Assembly (NCBI RefSeq): GCF_004005815.1
Contig: NZ_SACK01000003.1
Span: forward strand, 124,001 to 188,000
Direction: 5' to 3'
Source: Mucilaginibacter limnophilus
GTDB taxonomy: Bacteria > Bacteroidota > Bacteroidia > Sphingobacteriales > Sphingobacteriaceae
DNA: 64,000 nucleotides
A program made the translations under genes and the position numbers. Position 1 is the first letter of the stretch, and each line of letters begins with the position of its first letter. Below, in pieces: positions 18,478 through 26,798 of this stretch. The notes under the pieces were generated by a model. The model saw nothing but the letters and a program-made list of their open reading frames with translations. It made no database searches and was not told the origin of the DNA.

Positions 18478-19388
18478 ACCGCCCAGTTGATTCCTTTTTT
18501 TAATAACGATAGTGTGCGCTCTTCTTCACTGCCCGGTTCAGGCTTAAAATTATACAGCCATTTAGCCGTTGGTGGCAAACTCATTAATATCGATTCGATA
18601 CGTCCATTGGTTTCCAAACCGAATTTAGTACCCGCATCATACACCAGGTTAAACTCGGTATAACGACTGCGCCGCTGGTATTGCCATTGTTGTTCTTCAT
18701 CACCGAAGGCCTTATCACGGTTGCGATTCACCAACTCGGTATAAACCGGCGCAAATGTACGTCCTATCGCTTTAGAGAACTCAAATACTGTTTCCCAGCT
18801 TATGTCTCCCGTTGCCGTAAGTCTGTCATAAAATATGCCGCCAATGCCGCGTGTTTCCTGCCGGTGTTTTATATAGAAATAATCGTCGGCCCAAAGTTTA
18901 AAGCGAGGGTAAAAATCAGCGTTATATGTATTGCAAACGGCTTTTAATGTAGAATGGAAAAATTGGGCGTCTTCATCAATCACATAATGTGGGGTAAGGT
19001 CGATACCGCCGCCAAACCAACGTAAAGGCTGATGATCAAGATCGCTTGCAGGCATTTCAAAATACCTTATGTTCATGTGAATGATGGGCACCCACGGGTG
19101 GTTTGGATGTATTACAATAGAAACACCTGTCGCAAAAAACTCATCCTGCTCAACCTTTAAAGCTTTTTTTACGCTATCAGGTAAAACGCCATGAACAGCA
19201 GAAAAATTAACCCCACCCTTCTCTAAAATATTCCCGTCACGAATAATACGGGTAATACCACCGCCACCGCCTTCACGTTCCCATAACTCTTCTTCAAATT
19301 TGCTTTTGCCATCAATCACTTCAAGGGCCAGGCAAATTTCATTCTGTATTTCACGGTAGTCGGCCGCTACTTGTTCTTTTGAGATCAT
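18474..19388 (-). CDS. hemF: oxygen-dependent coproporphyrinogen III oxidase
   Basis: HemF converts coproporphyrinogen III to protoporphyrinogen IX in heme biosynthesis using molecular oxygen. At 304 residues it has the usual length. Conserved features include GGGGGITRII (starting near residue 40), HPNHPWVPIIHMNIRYFE, WFGGGIDLTPHY, and the C-terminal YTEFNLVYDAGTKFGLETNGR and SLPPTAKW. The oxygen-dependent enzyme suggests growth with oxygen. It is coupled to the small secreted protein downstream by an ATGA overlap. Confidence 0.97.
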   Translation of the reverse strand: MISKEQVAADYREIQNEICLALEVIDGKSKFEEELWEREGGGGGITRIIRDGNILEKGGVNFSAVHGVLPDSVKKALKVEQDEFFATGVSIVIHPNHPWVPIIHMNIRYFEMPASDLDHQPLRWFGGGIDLTPHYVIDEDAQFFHSTLKAVCNTYNADFYPRFKLWADDYFYIKHRQETRGIGGIFYDRLTATGDISWETVFEFSKAIGRTFAPVYTELVNRNRDKAFGDEEQQWQYQRRSRYTEFNLVYDAGTKFGLETNGRIESILMSLPPTAKWLYNFKPEPGSEEERTLSLLKKGINWAV

Positions 19389-19437
19389 TGCGTGCTAATT
19401 TCACAAAAATTAAGCAATTAGCGCGAATTAAGAGATA

Positions 19438-20694
19438 TTAAACTTGAGGTTGCATCTGTGCATCCTCATCTTCAACATAATTAAGATCTTTGCTGAAGCT
19501 TTCTTTTAAACGGCTTAATGCAAGCAATGAAATAGCTGTGAGGATAAACATCATAATATACCCACTGGTAACCATGCCATATCTTTTCACAAAAGCGTCG
19601 AACGCGAAATTTATCGGTATAAGCGCCCCCCTAACAAAGTTAGGTACCGTTGTAGCCACAGTTGATCTGATGTTAGTTCCGAACTGCTCGGCACCAATAG
19701 TAACAAATGTGGCCCAATAGCCAACAGAAAGTCCCATAAAAAAGCTTAGCCATACAAATCTTTCAGGCGTGATACCTTTTGAACTTAAGTAAGCTATTAC
19801 GCTTACAATAGATAACAACTGAAAAACCAGCATAGTAAGCTTTCTTGATTTAGTGAGTTGCGATAATACTCCTGCTAAAATATCCCCTATTGAAATACCA
19901 ATGTAAGTGTACATTACACCTGTACCGGCGCTTAAAAGTTCAGTTGCGCCAAGTTCTTTACCAAACTCCGGCGCCTGCGTTACCAGTATGCCAACTACAT
20001 ACCATAAAGGCGCGCCAATTAAAATGCAGCACAGATATTTAACAAAGCGGTTCCAGTTAGTAAACAACATAAAAAAGTTGCCCTTTGCAACTTTGCTTTC
20101 CTCAATGTTTTTATACATCCCTGATTCAAAGGTACCAACCCGTAAAAGTAACAACACAAAACCCATACCTCCGCCTGTAAGATATGCATGCTGCCAGTTT
20201 TCTTTACCCACCAACGCAGCTACTACGGCACCGAACAAGCCTATTACAGCAACAATGGTAGTACCGTAGCCCCGGTTTTTCTGACTGAGCGTTTCTGTTA
20301 CAAGCGTTATACCTGCGCCTAATTCCCCTGCCAGGCCAATACCGGCAATAAAGCGTATAATAGCATAAGTGTTTACGTCATGTACATACGCATTAGCAAT
20401 ATTGGCAAGTGAATACATTAGTATCGAGCCGAATAATACTTTTATGCGTCCATATTTATCGCCAATAATACCCCATAATATACCGCCCAGCAGCAGGCCG
20501 GCCATTTGCATGTTTATAATATACACACCTGCTTCACGAATTCCGGCTTCCGGGACACCTATATCCTGCAGGCTTTTAATACGTACTATAGAAAAAATAA
20601 TCAGATCATACAGATCAACAAAATAGCCAAGAGAGGCTACCAACACCAGCATCACCACATTACGCGATTGTTTCGTCGCAGATATTTCACTCAT
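19438..20694 (-). CDS. MFS transporter (metabolite:H+ symporter-like)
   Basis: A 12-segment major facilitator of 418 residues. The A-motif-like loop GDKYGRIKVLFG, the AGIGLAGELGAGITLVTE segment and FLGYFVDLYDL-type N-terminus (SLGYFVDLYDL) match sugar/organic acid symporters of the MHS/ShiA-AAHS group. Substrate cannot be told from sequence alone. It is transcribed in the same direction as hemF, 49 bp upstream of that gene's start, so the two may share a transcript. Confidence 0.88.
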   Translation of the reverse strand: MSEISATKQSRNVVMLVLVASLGYFVDLYDLIIFSIVRIKSLQDIGVPEAGIREAGVYIINMQMAGLLLGGILWGIIGDKYGRIKVLFGSILMYSLANIANAYVHDVNTYAIIRFIAGIGLAGELGAGITLVTETLSQKNRGYGTTIVAVIGLFGAVVAALVGKENWQHAYLTGGGMGFVLLLLRVGTFESGMYKNIEESKVAKGNFFMLFTNWNRFVKYLCCILIGAPLWYVVGILVTQAPEFGKELGATELLSAGTGVMYTYIGISIGDILAGVLSQLTKSRKLTMLVFQLLSIVSVIAYLSSKGITPERFVWLSFFMGLSVGYWATFVTIGAEQFGTNIRSTVATTVPNFVRGALIPINFAFDAFVKRYGMVTSGYIMMFILTAISLLALSRLKESFSKDLNYVEDEDAQMQPQV

Positions 20695-20740
20695 AGTTTA
20701 TAATCAGGATATTCAGGTTGTAAACATATAATTTTTCCAT

Positions 20741-20772
20741 AAAAAAACCCCTGTAATAATTTACAGGGGTTT
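20741..20772 (-). terminator. intrinsic terminator after the cold-shock gene
   Basis: A perfect 12-bp stem (20745-20756 with 20761-20772, core CCCCTGTAA/TTACAGGGG) with a four-base loop is followed on the minus strand by seven T residues (20747-20741). Confidence 0.9.
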
Positions 20773-20790
20773 ACTACACCTTAAAGCGTA

Positions 20791-20988
20791 TTATACTTTT
20801 TTCACTTTAACGGCCTGAGGGCCTTTTTTTCCATCCTCAATGTCGTATTCTACAGTGTCATTATCTTTTATAGCGTTAACGCCGCCCTGAACATCTTTAA
20901 AGTGTACAAAAAGGTCTTTACCGTCTTCTGTTATAATAAAACCGTATCCTTTTTGTGTGTTAAACCATTTTACTTTTCCAGTCTTCAT
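20791..20988 (-). CDS. cold-shock domain protein (CspA family)
   Basis: The 65-residue protein is a single cold-shock OB-fold. RNP1 (KGYGFI) and RNP2 (LFVHF) are intact, so it should bind single-stranded RNA or DNA and melt structured mRNA. It is a monocistronic gene with a strong terminator. About 110 bp of AT-rich DNA without an ORF lies upstream and may hold a long leader, as is common for csp genes, but no specific leader element is visible. Confidence 0.96.
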   Translation of the reverse strand: MKTGKVKWFNTQKGYGFIITEDGKDLFVHFKDVQGGVNAIKDNDTVEYDIEDGKKGPQAVKVKKV

Positions 20989-21100
20989 ATAATTGGGTAT
21001 ATAGTGTGTAAATTAATTAATGCCAAACTGAATTATAAAACAATTGATAATCAGGCCGGAACATATCTCAAATATAAAAAAATAATATTCCAAACAAAAT

Positions 21101-21736
21101 TTATTTATTTGGCTGCGGGGTAAGGCGTAAGTATGGTTTTACTTCGGTATATCCTTTCGGAAACTTCGCCGGAATGTCTTCTGTTTTAATGGCAGGCACT
21201 ACTACTACATCCTCTCCTTCTTTCCAGTCGGCTGGTGTAGCCACGCTGTAATTAGCGGTTAATTGCAGCGAATCAATAACCCGCAGTATTTCCTGGAAAT
21301 TACGGCCGGTTGAAGCAGGATAAGTAATGATCAGTTTAATGGTTTTATCAGGCGCTATGATAAATAGTGAGCGTACTGTTGCGGTAAGCGATGCATTTGG
21401 GTGTATCATGTCATAAGCTTCGGCTATTTCACGGTTTTCATCAGCAATTATCGGGAAGTTCACTTCAACATTTTGAGTTTCGTTAATGTCGTTTATCCAC
21501 CCTTTATGTGATTCAACATTGTCAACGCTTAGGGCAACAACCTTCACGTTGCGTTTTTCAAACTCATCCTTAAGTGACGCTGTACGACCAAGTTCGGTAG
21601 TGCAAACAGGAGTGTAATCTGCAGGGTGCGAGAATAGTACGCCCCAGCTATCGCCTAAAAATTCGTAAAAATCTATTTCCCCTTCTGATGTTTGGGCTTT
21701 GAAGTTTGGCGCTTTATCGCCTAATCGTAAACTCAT
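21101..21736 (-). CDS. 1-Cys peroxiredoxin (Prx6 type)
   Basis: A 211-residue peroxidase reducing H2O2 and alkyl hydroperoxides in the cytoplasm. The peroxidatic cysteine is in HPADYTPVCTTELG, and the long C-terminal part (VVPAIKTEDIPAKFPKGYTEVKPYLR) is typical of the Prx6 group. The usual AhpC C-terminal resolving-cysteine motif is absent, so a thiol partner would be needed. It is a stand-alone gene. Confidence 0.93.
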   Translation of the reverse strand: MSLRLGDKAPNFKAQTSEGEIDFYEFLGDSWGVLFSHPADYTPVCTTELGRTASLKDEFEKRNVKVVALSVDNVESHKGWINDINETQNVEVNFPIIADENREIAEAYDMIHPNASLTATVRSLFIIAPDKTIKLIITYPASTGRNFQEILRVIDSLQLTANYSVATPADWKEGEDVVVVPAIKTEDIPAKFPKGYTEVKPYLRLTPQPNK

Positions 21737-21891
21737 GGCAGTATTGTTTTAAATGTGTTTATACTAAGTTGTTAAGGCTAAGGTAAAACCATTGAACGAA
21801 AAATCAATATTAAAAAGACGATAATTTTAGTAGAGATTTAAATAGTGATGATTATGTGACAATACACAATATTGTAACATCAGTGATTTAT

Positions 21892-23073
21892 CTATATGAA
21901 TTTTATGATCAAACCGATTAAAGCTGCAAAACCAATTAAGTATGGTTCTTGTACTTTTTTTGAATATATAAGTATCAATGCTGTAGCGATAGCTATTAAT
22001 GCAGCAGGAATATCTTTAATTGAATTTACTCCTATTACTATTACGGCACCTACCAACGCACCTATTACTGATGCAGTAATACCTTCCACAAAAGCTTTAA
22101 CAGTGTTATTTTTAGCAATTTTTTTAAATGATGGCGCAAGTGCAACTGTAAAAATGTAACATGGTAAAAAAGTTGCTAATGCAGCAACGCACGCACCCGG
22201 AAATCCGGCTATTAGATATCCAATAAAAGCAACTGTTATAACCACTGGTCCAGGCGTTATCATAGCTACTGCCACAGCATCAATAAATTGATTTTCAGTA
22301 AGCCAACCATACTCCTTCACCACACCACTATGTAAAAATGGCACTATAGCCAACCCGCTCCCAAATACAAATGCTCCTGCTTTAGCAAAAAATACGGCTA
22401 TTTTGGGTAATACGTTCGTATCATATTTCCAAAACCCTGTGCTAATTAATAACACAACTGGCGCCGATGCCGGCTTTTTTAACCAGGCGGGCGGTGCTTT
22501 AAGCAGCATGTATATTACACCGCAACTTATAAATAACCATATCTCTTCGCGCTGGGTTACAACAGTAACTACTATTGATAATATATAAAACGTCCATAAC
22601 AGCCACTTTGACCGCATAGCAGGAAATTCAAACTTACTGATGCTTTTGATAGTTAGTTTGTAGGCACTAATTGTAATAATACCAACCACAGAAGCCCCTA
22701 CACCGTAAAATATAGCCTGCATCCAGGGTAAACCGCCATATTGTTGGTAAGCCATTCCTAATAATATTACCATTACAAAAGAAGGTAAGATAAAAGCCAG
22801 TCCTGTAAGTGTAGCTCCTATTAAACCATAATGAATGTACCCGATGTAGATGCCTAACTGTGCGGCTAAAGGCCCTGGTGCTAACTGTGCAAGCGCCAAG
22901 CCTTCTTTGTATTCTTCGTCTGTTATCCAGGCTTTATTTTCAACCAAATCGCGGTGCATGTAATTCACAAGTGCAACAGGTCCGCCAAAGCCCCAGGTTC
23001 CCAGTTTTAAAAAATATAATGTAATATGCGTTAATGAATATCGTGGTTGCATAAAAGAATTAAAATGCAACAA
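21892..23073 (-). CDS. chrA: chromate efflux transporter (ChrA, two CHR domains)
   Basis: The 393-residue membrane protein contains both halves of the long-chain CHR family. The N-terminal domain starts YFLKLGTWGFGGPVALVNYMHRDLVE and includes QLAPGPLAAQLGIYIG. The C-terminal half repeats the pattern with FAKAGAFVFGSGLAIVPFLHSGVV and AMITPGPVVITVAFIGY. About ten membrane segments are predicted. Members export chromate; actual specificity here is inferred from family. No ChrB regulator is adjacent. Confidence 0.88.
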   Translation of the reverse strand: MLHFNSFMQPRYSLTHITLYFLKLGTWGFGGPVALVNYMHRDLVENKAWITDEEYKEGLALAQLAPGPLAAQLGIYIGYIHYGLIGATLTGLAFILPSFVMVILLGMAYQQYGGLPWMQAIFYGVGASVVGIITISAYKLTIKSISKFEFPAMRSKWLLWTFYILSIVVTVVTQREEIWLFISCGVIYMLLKAPPAWLKKPASAPVVLLISTGFWKYDTNVLPKIAVFFAKAGAFVFGSGLAIVPFLHSGVVKEYGWLTENQFIDAVAVAMITPGPVVITVAFIGYLIAGFPGACVAALATFLPCYIFTVALAPSFKKIAKNNTVKAFVEGITASVIGALVGAVIVIGVNSIKDIPAALIAIATALILIYSKKVQEPYLIGFAALIGLIIKFI

Positions 23074-23150
23074 TACGCATGGAATATTAGCTTTAATTGT
23101 ATCAATTTAACTAATTGTACAACTTTTACTTTTTATATATTTAAATTATA

Positions 23151-23187
23151 ACAAAAAAGCCACGCTGTATCAGCGTGGCTTTTTTGT
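23151..23187 (-). terminator. intrinsic terminator of the rplU-rpmA operon
   Basis: A perfect 17-bp stem (23151-23167 with 23171-23187, core GCCACGCTG/CAGCGTGGC) and a three-base loop end in a T run on the minus strand. Confidence 0.93.
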
Positions 23188-23203
23188 TATATTAAATTAC
23201 TGA

Positions 23204-23632
23204 TTACTCAGCAGTTACTTCTTCAGTAACTTCAGTTTCAGCTTTTTTAGCTTTAGGTGCTTTTGGAGCTTCCTCAGCAGCAGGAGCCTCTTCGGCTACA
23301 GGCGCTGCAGTTTCAACAGCTTTAGTTGCTGCTTTTGCTTTTGGAGCAGGTGCTGCATCTTCAGCTACCGGAGCAGCCTCAAAAGGCAATACCGAAACAT
23401 ACGAGCGGTTATCGGCTTTCTTTTTGAAAACTACAGTACCATCAGTTAAAGCGAACAAAGTGTGATCTTTACCCAAACCAACGTTTTGGCCAGGGTTGTG
23501 CTGTGTACCACGCTGACGAACGATGATGTTACCGGCAATAGCTGGCTGACCACCAAAAATTTTAATACCTAAACGCTTGCTGTGTGATTCGCGACCGTTT
23601 TTCGAGCTACCGGCCCCTTTTTTGTGTGCCAT
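23204..23632 (-). CDS. rpmA: 50S ribosomal protein L27 with unusual C-terminal tail
   Basis: Residues 1-85 are a normal L27 ([22 protein letters not shown]..., [20 protein letters not shown]), which sits near the peptidyl transferase centre. The remaining 57 residues are low complexity, built from A, E, K and P ([17 protein letters not shown] units), and roughly double the alanine and charge content. Most L27 proteins stop near residue 85. The gene is 53 bp downstream of rplU, shares its promoter and is followed by a perfect terminator. The tail reads in frame with no sign of a sequencing frameshift. Confidence 0.97.
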   Translation of the reverse strand: MAHKKGAGSSKNGRESHSKRLGIKIFGGQPAIAGNIIVRQRGTQHNPGQNVGLGKDHTLFALTDGTVVFKKKADNRSYVSVLPFEAAPVAEDAAPAPKAKAATKAVETAAPVAEEAPAAEEAPKAPKAKKAETEVTEEVTAE

Positions 23633-23685
23633 TTCTTATATCTTTTAAATAGAAGATAAAACTTCTTTTTTGTTAAACCTTAAAC

Positions 23686-23994
23686 TTACAGGGTAATGCC
23701 TGTGATCTCTATTTTAGTGAATTGTTGGCGGTGACCATTTTTCTTTTTGTAACCTTTTCTTCTTTTCTTTTTGAAAACGATTACTTTATCACCTTTTACA
23801 TGAGACACGATTTTAGCTGAAACTTTTGCGCCTTTCAAATCAGTACCTAATTTGAAGTTACCTTCGTTCTCTGCTAACAATACGTTGTCAAATTCAATAC
23901 TAGCGCCTTCATCTCCCTGTAAGCGGTGTACAAAGATCTGCTGGTCTTTTGCAACTTTAAATTGCTGTCCTGCTATACTTACTATTGCGTACAT
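23686..23994 (-). CDS. rplU: 50S ribosomal protein L21
   Basis: The 102-residue protein starts [22 protein letters not shown], the L21 signature, and ends with the basic [22 protein letters not shown] region that contacts 23S rRNA. The start at 23994 is chosen because it matches L21 proteins and leaves a leader of about 28 bases after the promoter; an in-frame ATG at 24030 would lie inside the -7 box. It is coupled to rpmA downstream. Confidence 0.97.
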   Translation of the reverse strand: MYAIVSIAGQQFKVAKDQQIFVHRLQGDEGASIEFDNVLLAENEGNFKLGTDLKGAKVSAKIVSHVKGDKVIVFKKKRRKGYKKKNGHRQQFTKIEITGITL

Positions 23995-24027
23995 TGTTAT
24001 TTTGTTAGTTTTTAATTTTTTGAGGTG

Positions 24028-24058
24028 CAAATATAGGTGTTAATTATTTATTTAGCAA
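24028..24058 (-). promoter_or_regulatory. promoter of rplU-rpmA
   Basis: On the minus strand TTG (24058-24056) and TATATTTG (24035-24028) are spaced by 20 bp and match the Bacteroidota consensus. The -33 element lies inside the 3' end of the upstream gene. Confidence 0.65.
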
Positions 24059-24571
24059 CTCTTGTTGTTTTTTAGTTCTTACCTCTGCATCATTTAATAC
24101 ACGCTCTATTTCTTTTATCAGGCGGTTGTTAGCGTCAACCAGTTTCGGGTCACCTGCAAAGTTTTCATCAAATAATACAGTTTTGGTTTTACGCAAGTAA
24201 TTAAACTGTATTTTATATCGGGTAATACCCGGCGTTGCCTTGCCGTCTTTATTATTTATTTCATTTGCAGGAAAGTCCCAAAAGCCAAGTTCAGCGGCCT
24301 TACGATGCAAATACAATAATTCGTCACGCGAAATATATAGTTGTGTTTTAATAACTGAATCACGGCTGTTTACATACTGGTATTGCTTTGTGGCTGAATT
24401 AAATTTGTTGAGCAGACTGTCGCCGGTACCATATTCAAATTCTATCGACTTAAACTCAGTAAACTTGTACGGCGCGTTCTTTACCATCATACCGTAATAA
24501 TATGTACAGTAAATAATAAAGGGTACAACGATGCTTAAAATAAAGAATATCTTTTTGTTACGGAGACTCAT
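24044..24571 (-). CDS. membrane-anchored hypothetical protein
   Basis: A 175-residue protein with one N-terminal transmembrane helix (IFFILSIVVPFIIYCTYYYG) and a soluble outside domain rich in charged residues (SRDELLYLHRKAAELGFWDFPANEINNKDGKATPGITRYKI in part). No known domain is recognised. It ends 49 bp upstream of the L21 start, and the rplU promoter overlaps its 3' end. Confidence 0.7.
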   Translation of the reverse strand: MSLRNKKIFFILSIVVPFIIYCTYYYGMMVKNAPYKFTEFKSIEFEYGTGDSLLNKFNSATKQYQYVNSRDSVIKTQLYISRDELLYLHRKAAELGFWDFPANEINNKDGKATPGITRYKIQFNYLRKTKTVLFDENFAGDPKLVDANNRLIKEIERVLNDAEVRTKKQQELLNK

Positions 24572-24665
24572 AGTTATGATTTCACAATTCGGGCGAAGTT
24601 ATGAAAATTGAAGTTCAAATCCGGCGCTGAACGCTTTACTTACATTTTTATGATGGAACACCGGG

Positions 24666-26039
24666 TTAATTTTCTATCTCCCCCTCCCACTTACTCACTA
24701 CCGCGGTAGCCATGGCATTGCCTAAAACGTTAGTAGCCGAGCGGCCCATATCCAGCAGCGGATCAATACCTATCAGCAACGCCAAACCAGCTTCGGGGAT
24801 ATTAAACATGGAAACAGTACCGGCTATAACCACCAGCGACGCACGCGGCACACCGGCTATTCCCTTACTGGTAAGCATAAGCACCAGCAGCATAGTCAAC
24901 TGCTGCTGAAACGAAAGCGGAATGTTATATGATTGTGCCAGGAACAAAGAGGCAAACGTCATATACATCATCGAGCCATCCAGGTTAAATGAATAACCTA
25001 ATGGCAGCACAAAGCTTACAATTTTATTATTACAGCCAAAACGCTCCAATTCCATCAGTACACGCGGGTAAGCAGCCTCGCTTGTTGATGTACTAAAGGC
25101 TACAAGCATGGCATCTTTTATTCTTCCAACAAGAGTGAAAACCCTGTTTTTAAGCACAGCCCATCCAGCTAAAATGATAACCAGCCACAACAATATCAGA
25201 GAAAAATAAAACTCACTGATGAATATGGCATAAGTTGACAGAATACCCAAACCCTGTTTGGCAATAACTGCGGTTATTGCTCCAAATACAGCCAGTGGCG
25301 CCAGCTTCATTACGTAGCCGGTTATTTTTAATATTACATGGGCAATGGCGTCCATTGCTTTTATAACAACTTCGCCCTTTTCGCCTATGGCGGCTGTGCC
25401 TACACCAAAAAACAAGGAGAATACCACTATCTGCAGTATCTCATTGTTGGCCATGGCTTCAACAAAGCTTTTCGGGAAAACGTGGCCAATAAAGTCGCGT
25501 AAAGAAAGCGCTGTTTTTTGTACGCCTGTACTGATGTGGCTATCGGGCAGTGGTAAATGCATAGCCTTACCAGGCTCAAAAAAGTTTACCAGCAGCATAC
25601 CCAAAAGCAGTGATACTAATGTTGCGCTTAAAAACCACAACAGTGTTTTACCGCCTATTCGTCCAACCGACTTAATATCCCCTACCTTGGCCACTCCTAC
25701 CACCAGTGTAGTAAATACCAGCGGCGCCACAATCATCTTTATCAGTCTCAGGAAGATATCACTTAGCACATTAAAGCCGACCAGCTTATCATCCCGAAGC
25801 GTATCATTTTCTTTGCGGATACTAACCTGTTCGGTACGATGTACTTTTAATTGCTTGAATTCTGCAGTTGTGGTATCTGTAGCGGCAGCAATACGGGCGT
25901 CAATGGTTTTGATTGTTGCATCTGCAGAAGTGATCTTGATATTAATATCGTTTATCACAAACGTATTGTAAAGATATCCGGTAATTACACCCAATAACAA
26001 GGCTATAAAAATGTAGAGCGTAAGTTTGCTTCTCTGCAT
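24666..26039 (-). CDS. dicarboxylate/amino acid:cation symporter (DAACS, GltP/DctA-like)
   Basis: A 457-residue secondary transporter of glutamate or C4-dicarboxylates. Family motifs are visible: the serine-rich STSTSEAAYPRV, SFNLDGSMMYMTF, and SKGIAGVPRASLVV in the second hairpin region. Between the first helix (LYIFIALLLGVITGYLY) and the standard VLSDIFLRLIKMIVAPLVF segment it has an inserted stretch of about 60 residues (27-88) that is charged and helical. GltP-type proteins lack this segment. Substrate is uncertain. Confidence 0.92.
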   Translation of the reverse strand: MQRSKLTLYIFIALLLGVITGYLYNTFVINDINIKITSADATIKTIDARIAAATDTTTAEFKQLKVHRTEQVSIRKENDTLRDDKLVGFNVLSDIFLRLIKMIVAPLVFTTLVVGVAKVGDIKSVGRIGGKTLLWFLSATLVSLLLGMLLVNFFEPGKAMHLPLPDSHISTGVQKTALSLRDFIGHVFPKSFVEAMANNEILQIVVFSLFFGVGTAAIGEKGEVVIKAMDAIAHVILKITGYVMKLAPLAVFGAITAVIAKQGLGILSTYAIFISEFYFSLILLWLVIILAGWAVLKNRVFTLVGRIKDAMLVAFSTSTSEAAYPRVLMELERFGCNNKIVSFVLPLGYSFNLDGSMMYMTFASLFLAQSYNIPLSFQQQLTMLLVLMLTSKGIAGVPRASLVVIAGTVSMFNIPEAGLALLIGIDPLLDMGRSATNVLGNAMATAVVSKWEGEIEN

Positions 26040-26082
26040 ATAAGTCAGTTAAACAGCAAAGGTAAAAATATAGGCAATAAAA

Positions 26083-26108
26083 AACCCACCATGTAGATAT
26101 GGCGGGTT
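26083..26108 (-). terminator. intrinsic terminator after the lipoprotein gene at 26127
   Basis: A 10-bp stem (AACCCACCAT 26083-26092 with ATGGCGGGTT 26099-26108, one G-U pair on the minus strand) is followed on that strand by a T run. Confidence 0.78.
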
Positions 26109-26126
26109 ATAATTATTTGCAAATCT

Positions 26127-26654
26127 TTAATTGATCACAAAGTTTGCATTAAAGTACTGTTTCAAAGTAATGGTATCTTTTATTGACGCATCATTTTCAG
26201 CCTCCTGGTAAATTGTTGCTTCCACAAGCCATTTTGCTTTGTCGGCCGCAACATTTGGTGTAGTGTTTTTACCTTTTACCCAGCCACCAACCGGTTTAAA
26301 CGGAATTGTATTGCAAACAGAACATGATGTTATAGTGAGCACTTTGCCTTGCTGAATATCATTTGCCGATAATTCAAATGATTGTTTATTTACCGGTGCC
26401 TTTATAAATATCTGGTTTTTTATACCGGGTCTTTCCGCTGTATTCCAAAACAAACGATAGCCGCCTGCTTTTAATGCTCCATTATTGCTTACATCGGCAT
26501 ATTCTGTAAACAAGTATTCGCAATTTGCACCGGCAGGACATGTAGTCAGATTTTTTTCATCAATTGCCGGCTCTTTCTTTTTATCCTTTTTACATGCTGA
26601 AATAAAAAGTGCTGCTGATAATACCAACAGTAAGGGGTAGTTAAGTTTGGTCAT
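26127..26654 (-). CDS. predicted lipoprotein, unknown function
   Basis: The 175-residue protein has a lipoprotein signal (MTKLNYPLLLVLSAALFISAC, lipobox ISAC) followed by a lysine-rich KKDKKKEP linker. The mature part contains paired cysteines (TTCPAGANCEYLF and SCSVCNTIPF) and a TDTIT-type beta-rich C-terminus, so it is probably a disulfide-stabilised surface protein. The family is not recognised. It has its own terminator. Confidence 0.72.
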   Translation of the reverse strand: MTKLNYPLLLVLSAALFISACKKDKKKEPAIDEKNLTTCPAGANCEYLFTEYADVSNNGALKAGGYRLFWNTAERPGIKNQIFIKAPVNKQSFELSANDIQQGKVLTITSCSVCNTIPFKPVGGWVKGKNTTPNVAADKAKWLVEATIYQEAENDASIKDTITLKQYFNANFVIN

Positions 26655-26798
26655 GGTTAATGTTTTATTTATCAGTTACGATTTAACCGGAAATTACGCT
26701 ACATATAAATATATTAAGTTTTTGTTAAATAATCCCTATATATTAAACTCATTATAAAGTTGTAACAACTGTAGTAAAATCAACATCTTATAAATGAA

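Noticed and set aside
20989..21100. Small ORF or RNA gene between csp and the peroxiredoxin gene
   Set aside because: The DNA is AT-rich with no ORF, terminator-bounded unit or conserved motif; a csp leader is the simplest explanation.
25345..25971. 208-codon open frame on the plus strand opposite the DAACS symporter
   Set aside because: Serine- and threonine-rich shadow of a membrane protein's hydrophobic codons; no homology signature.
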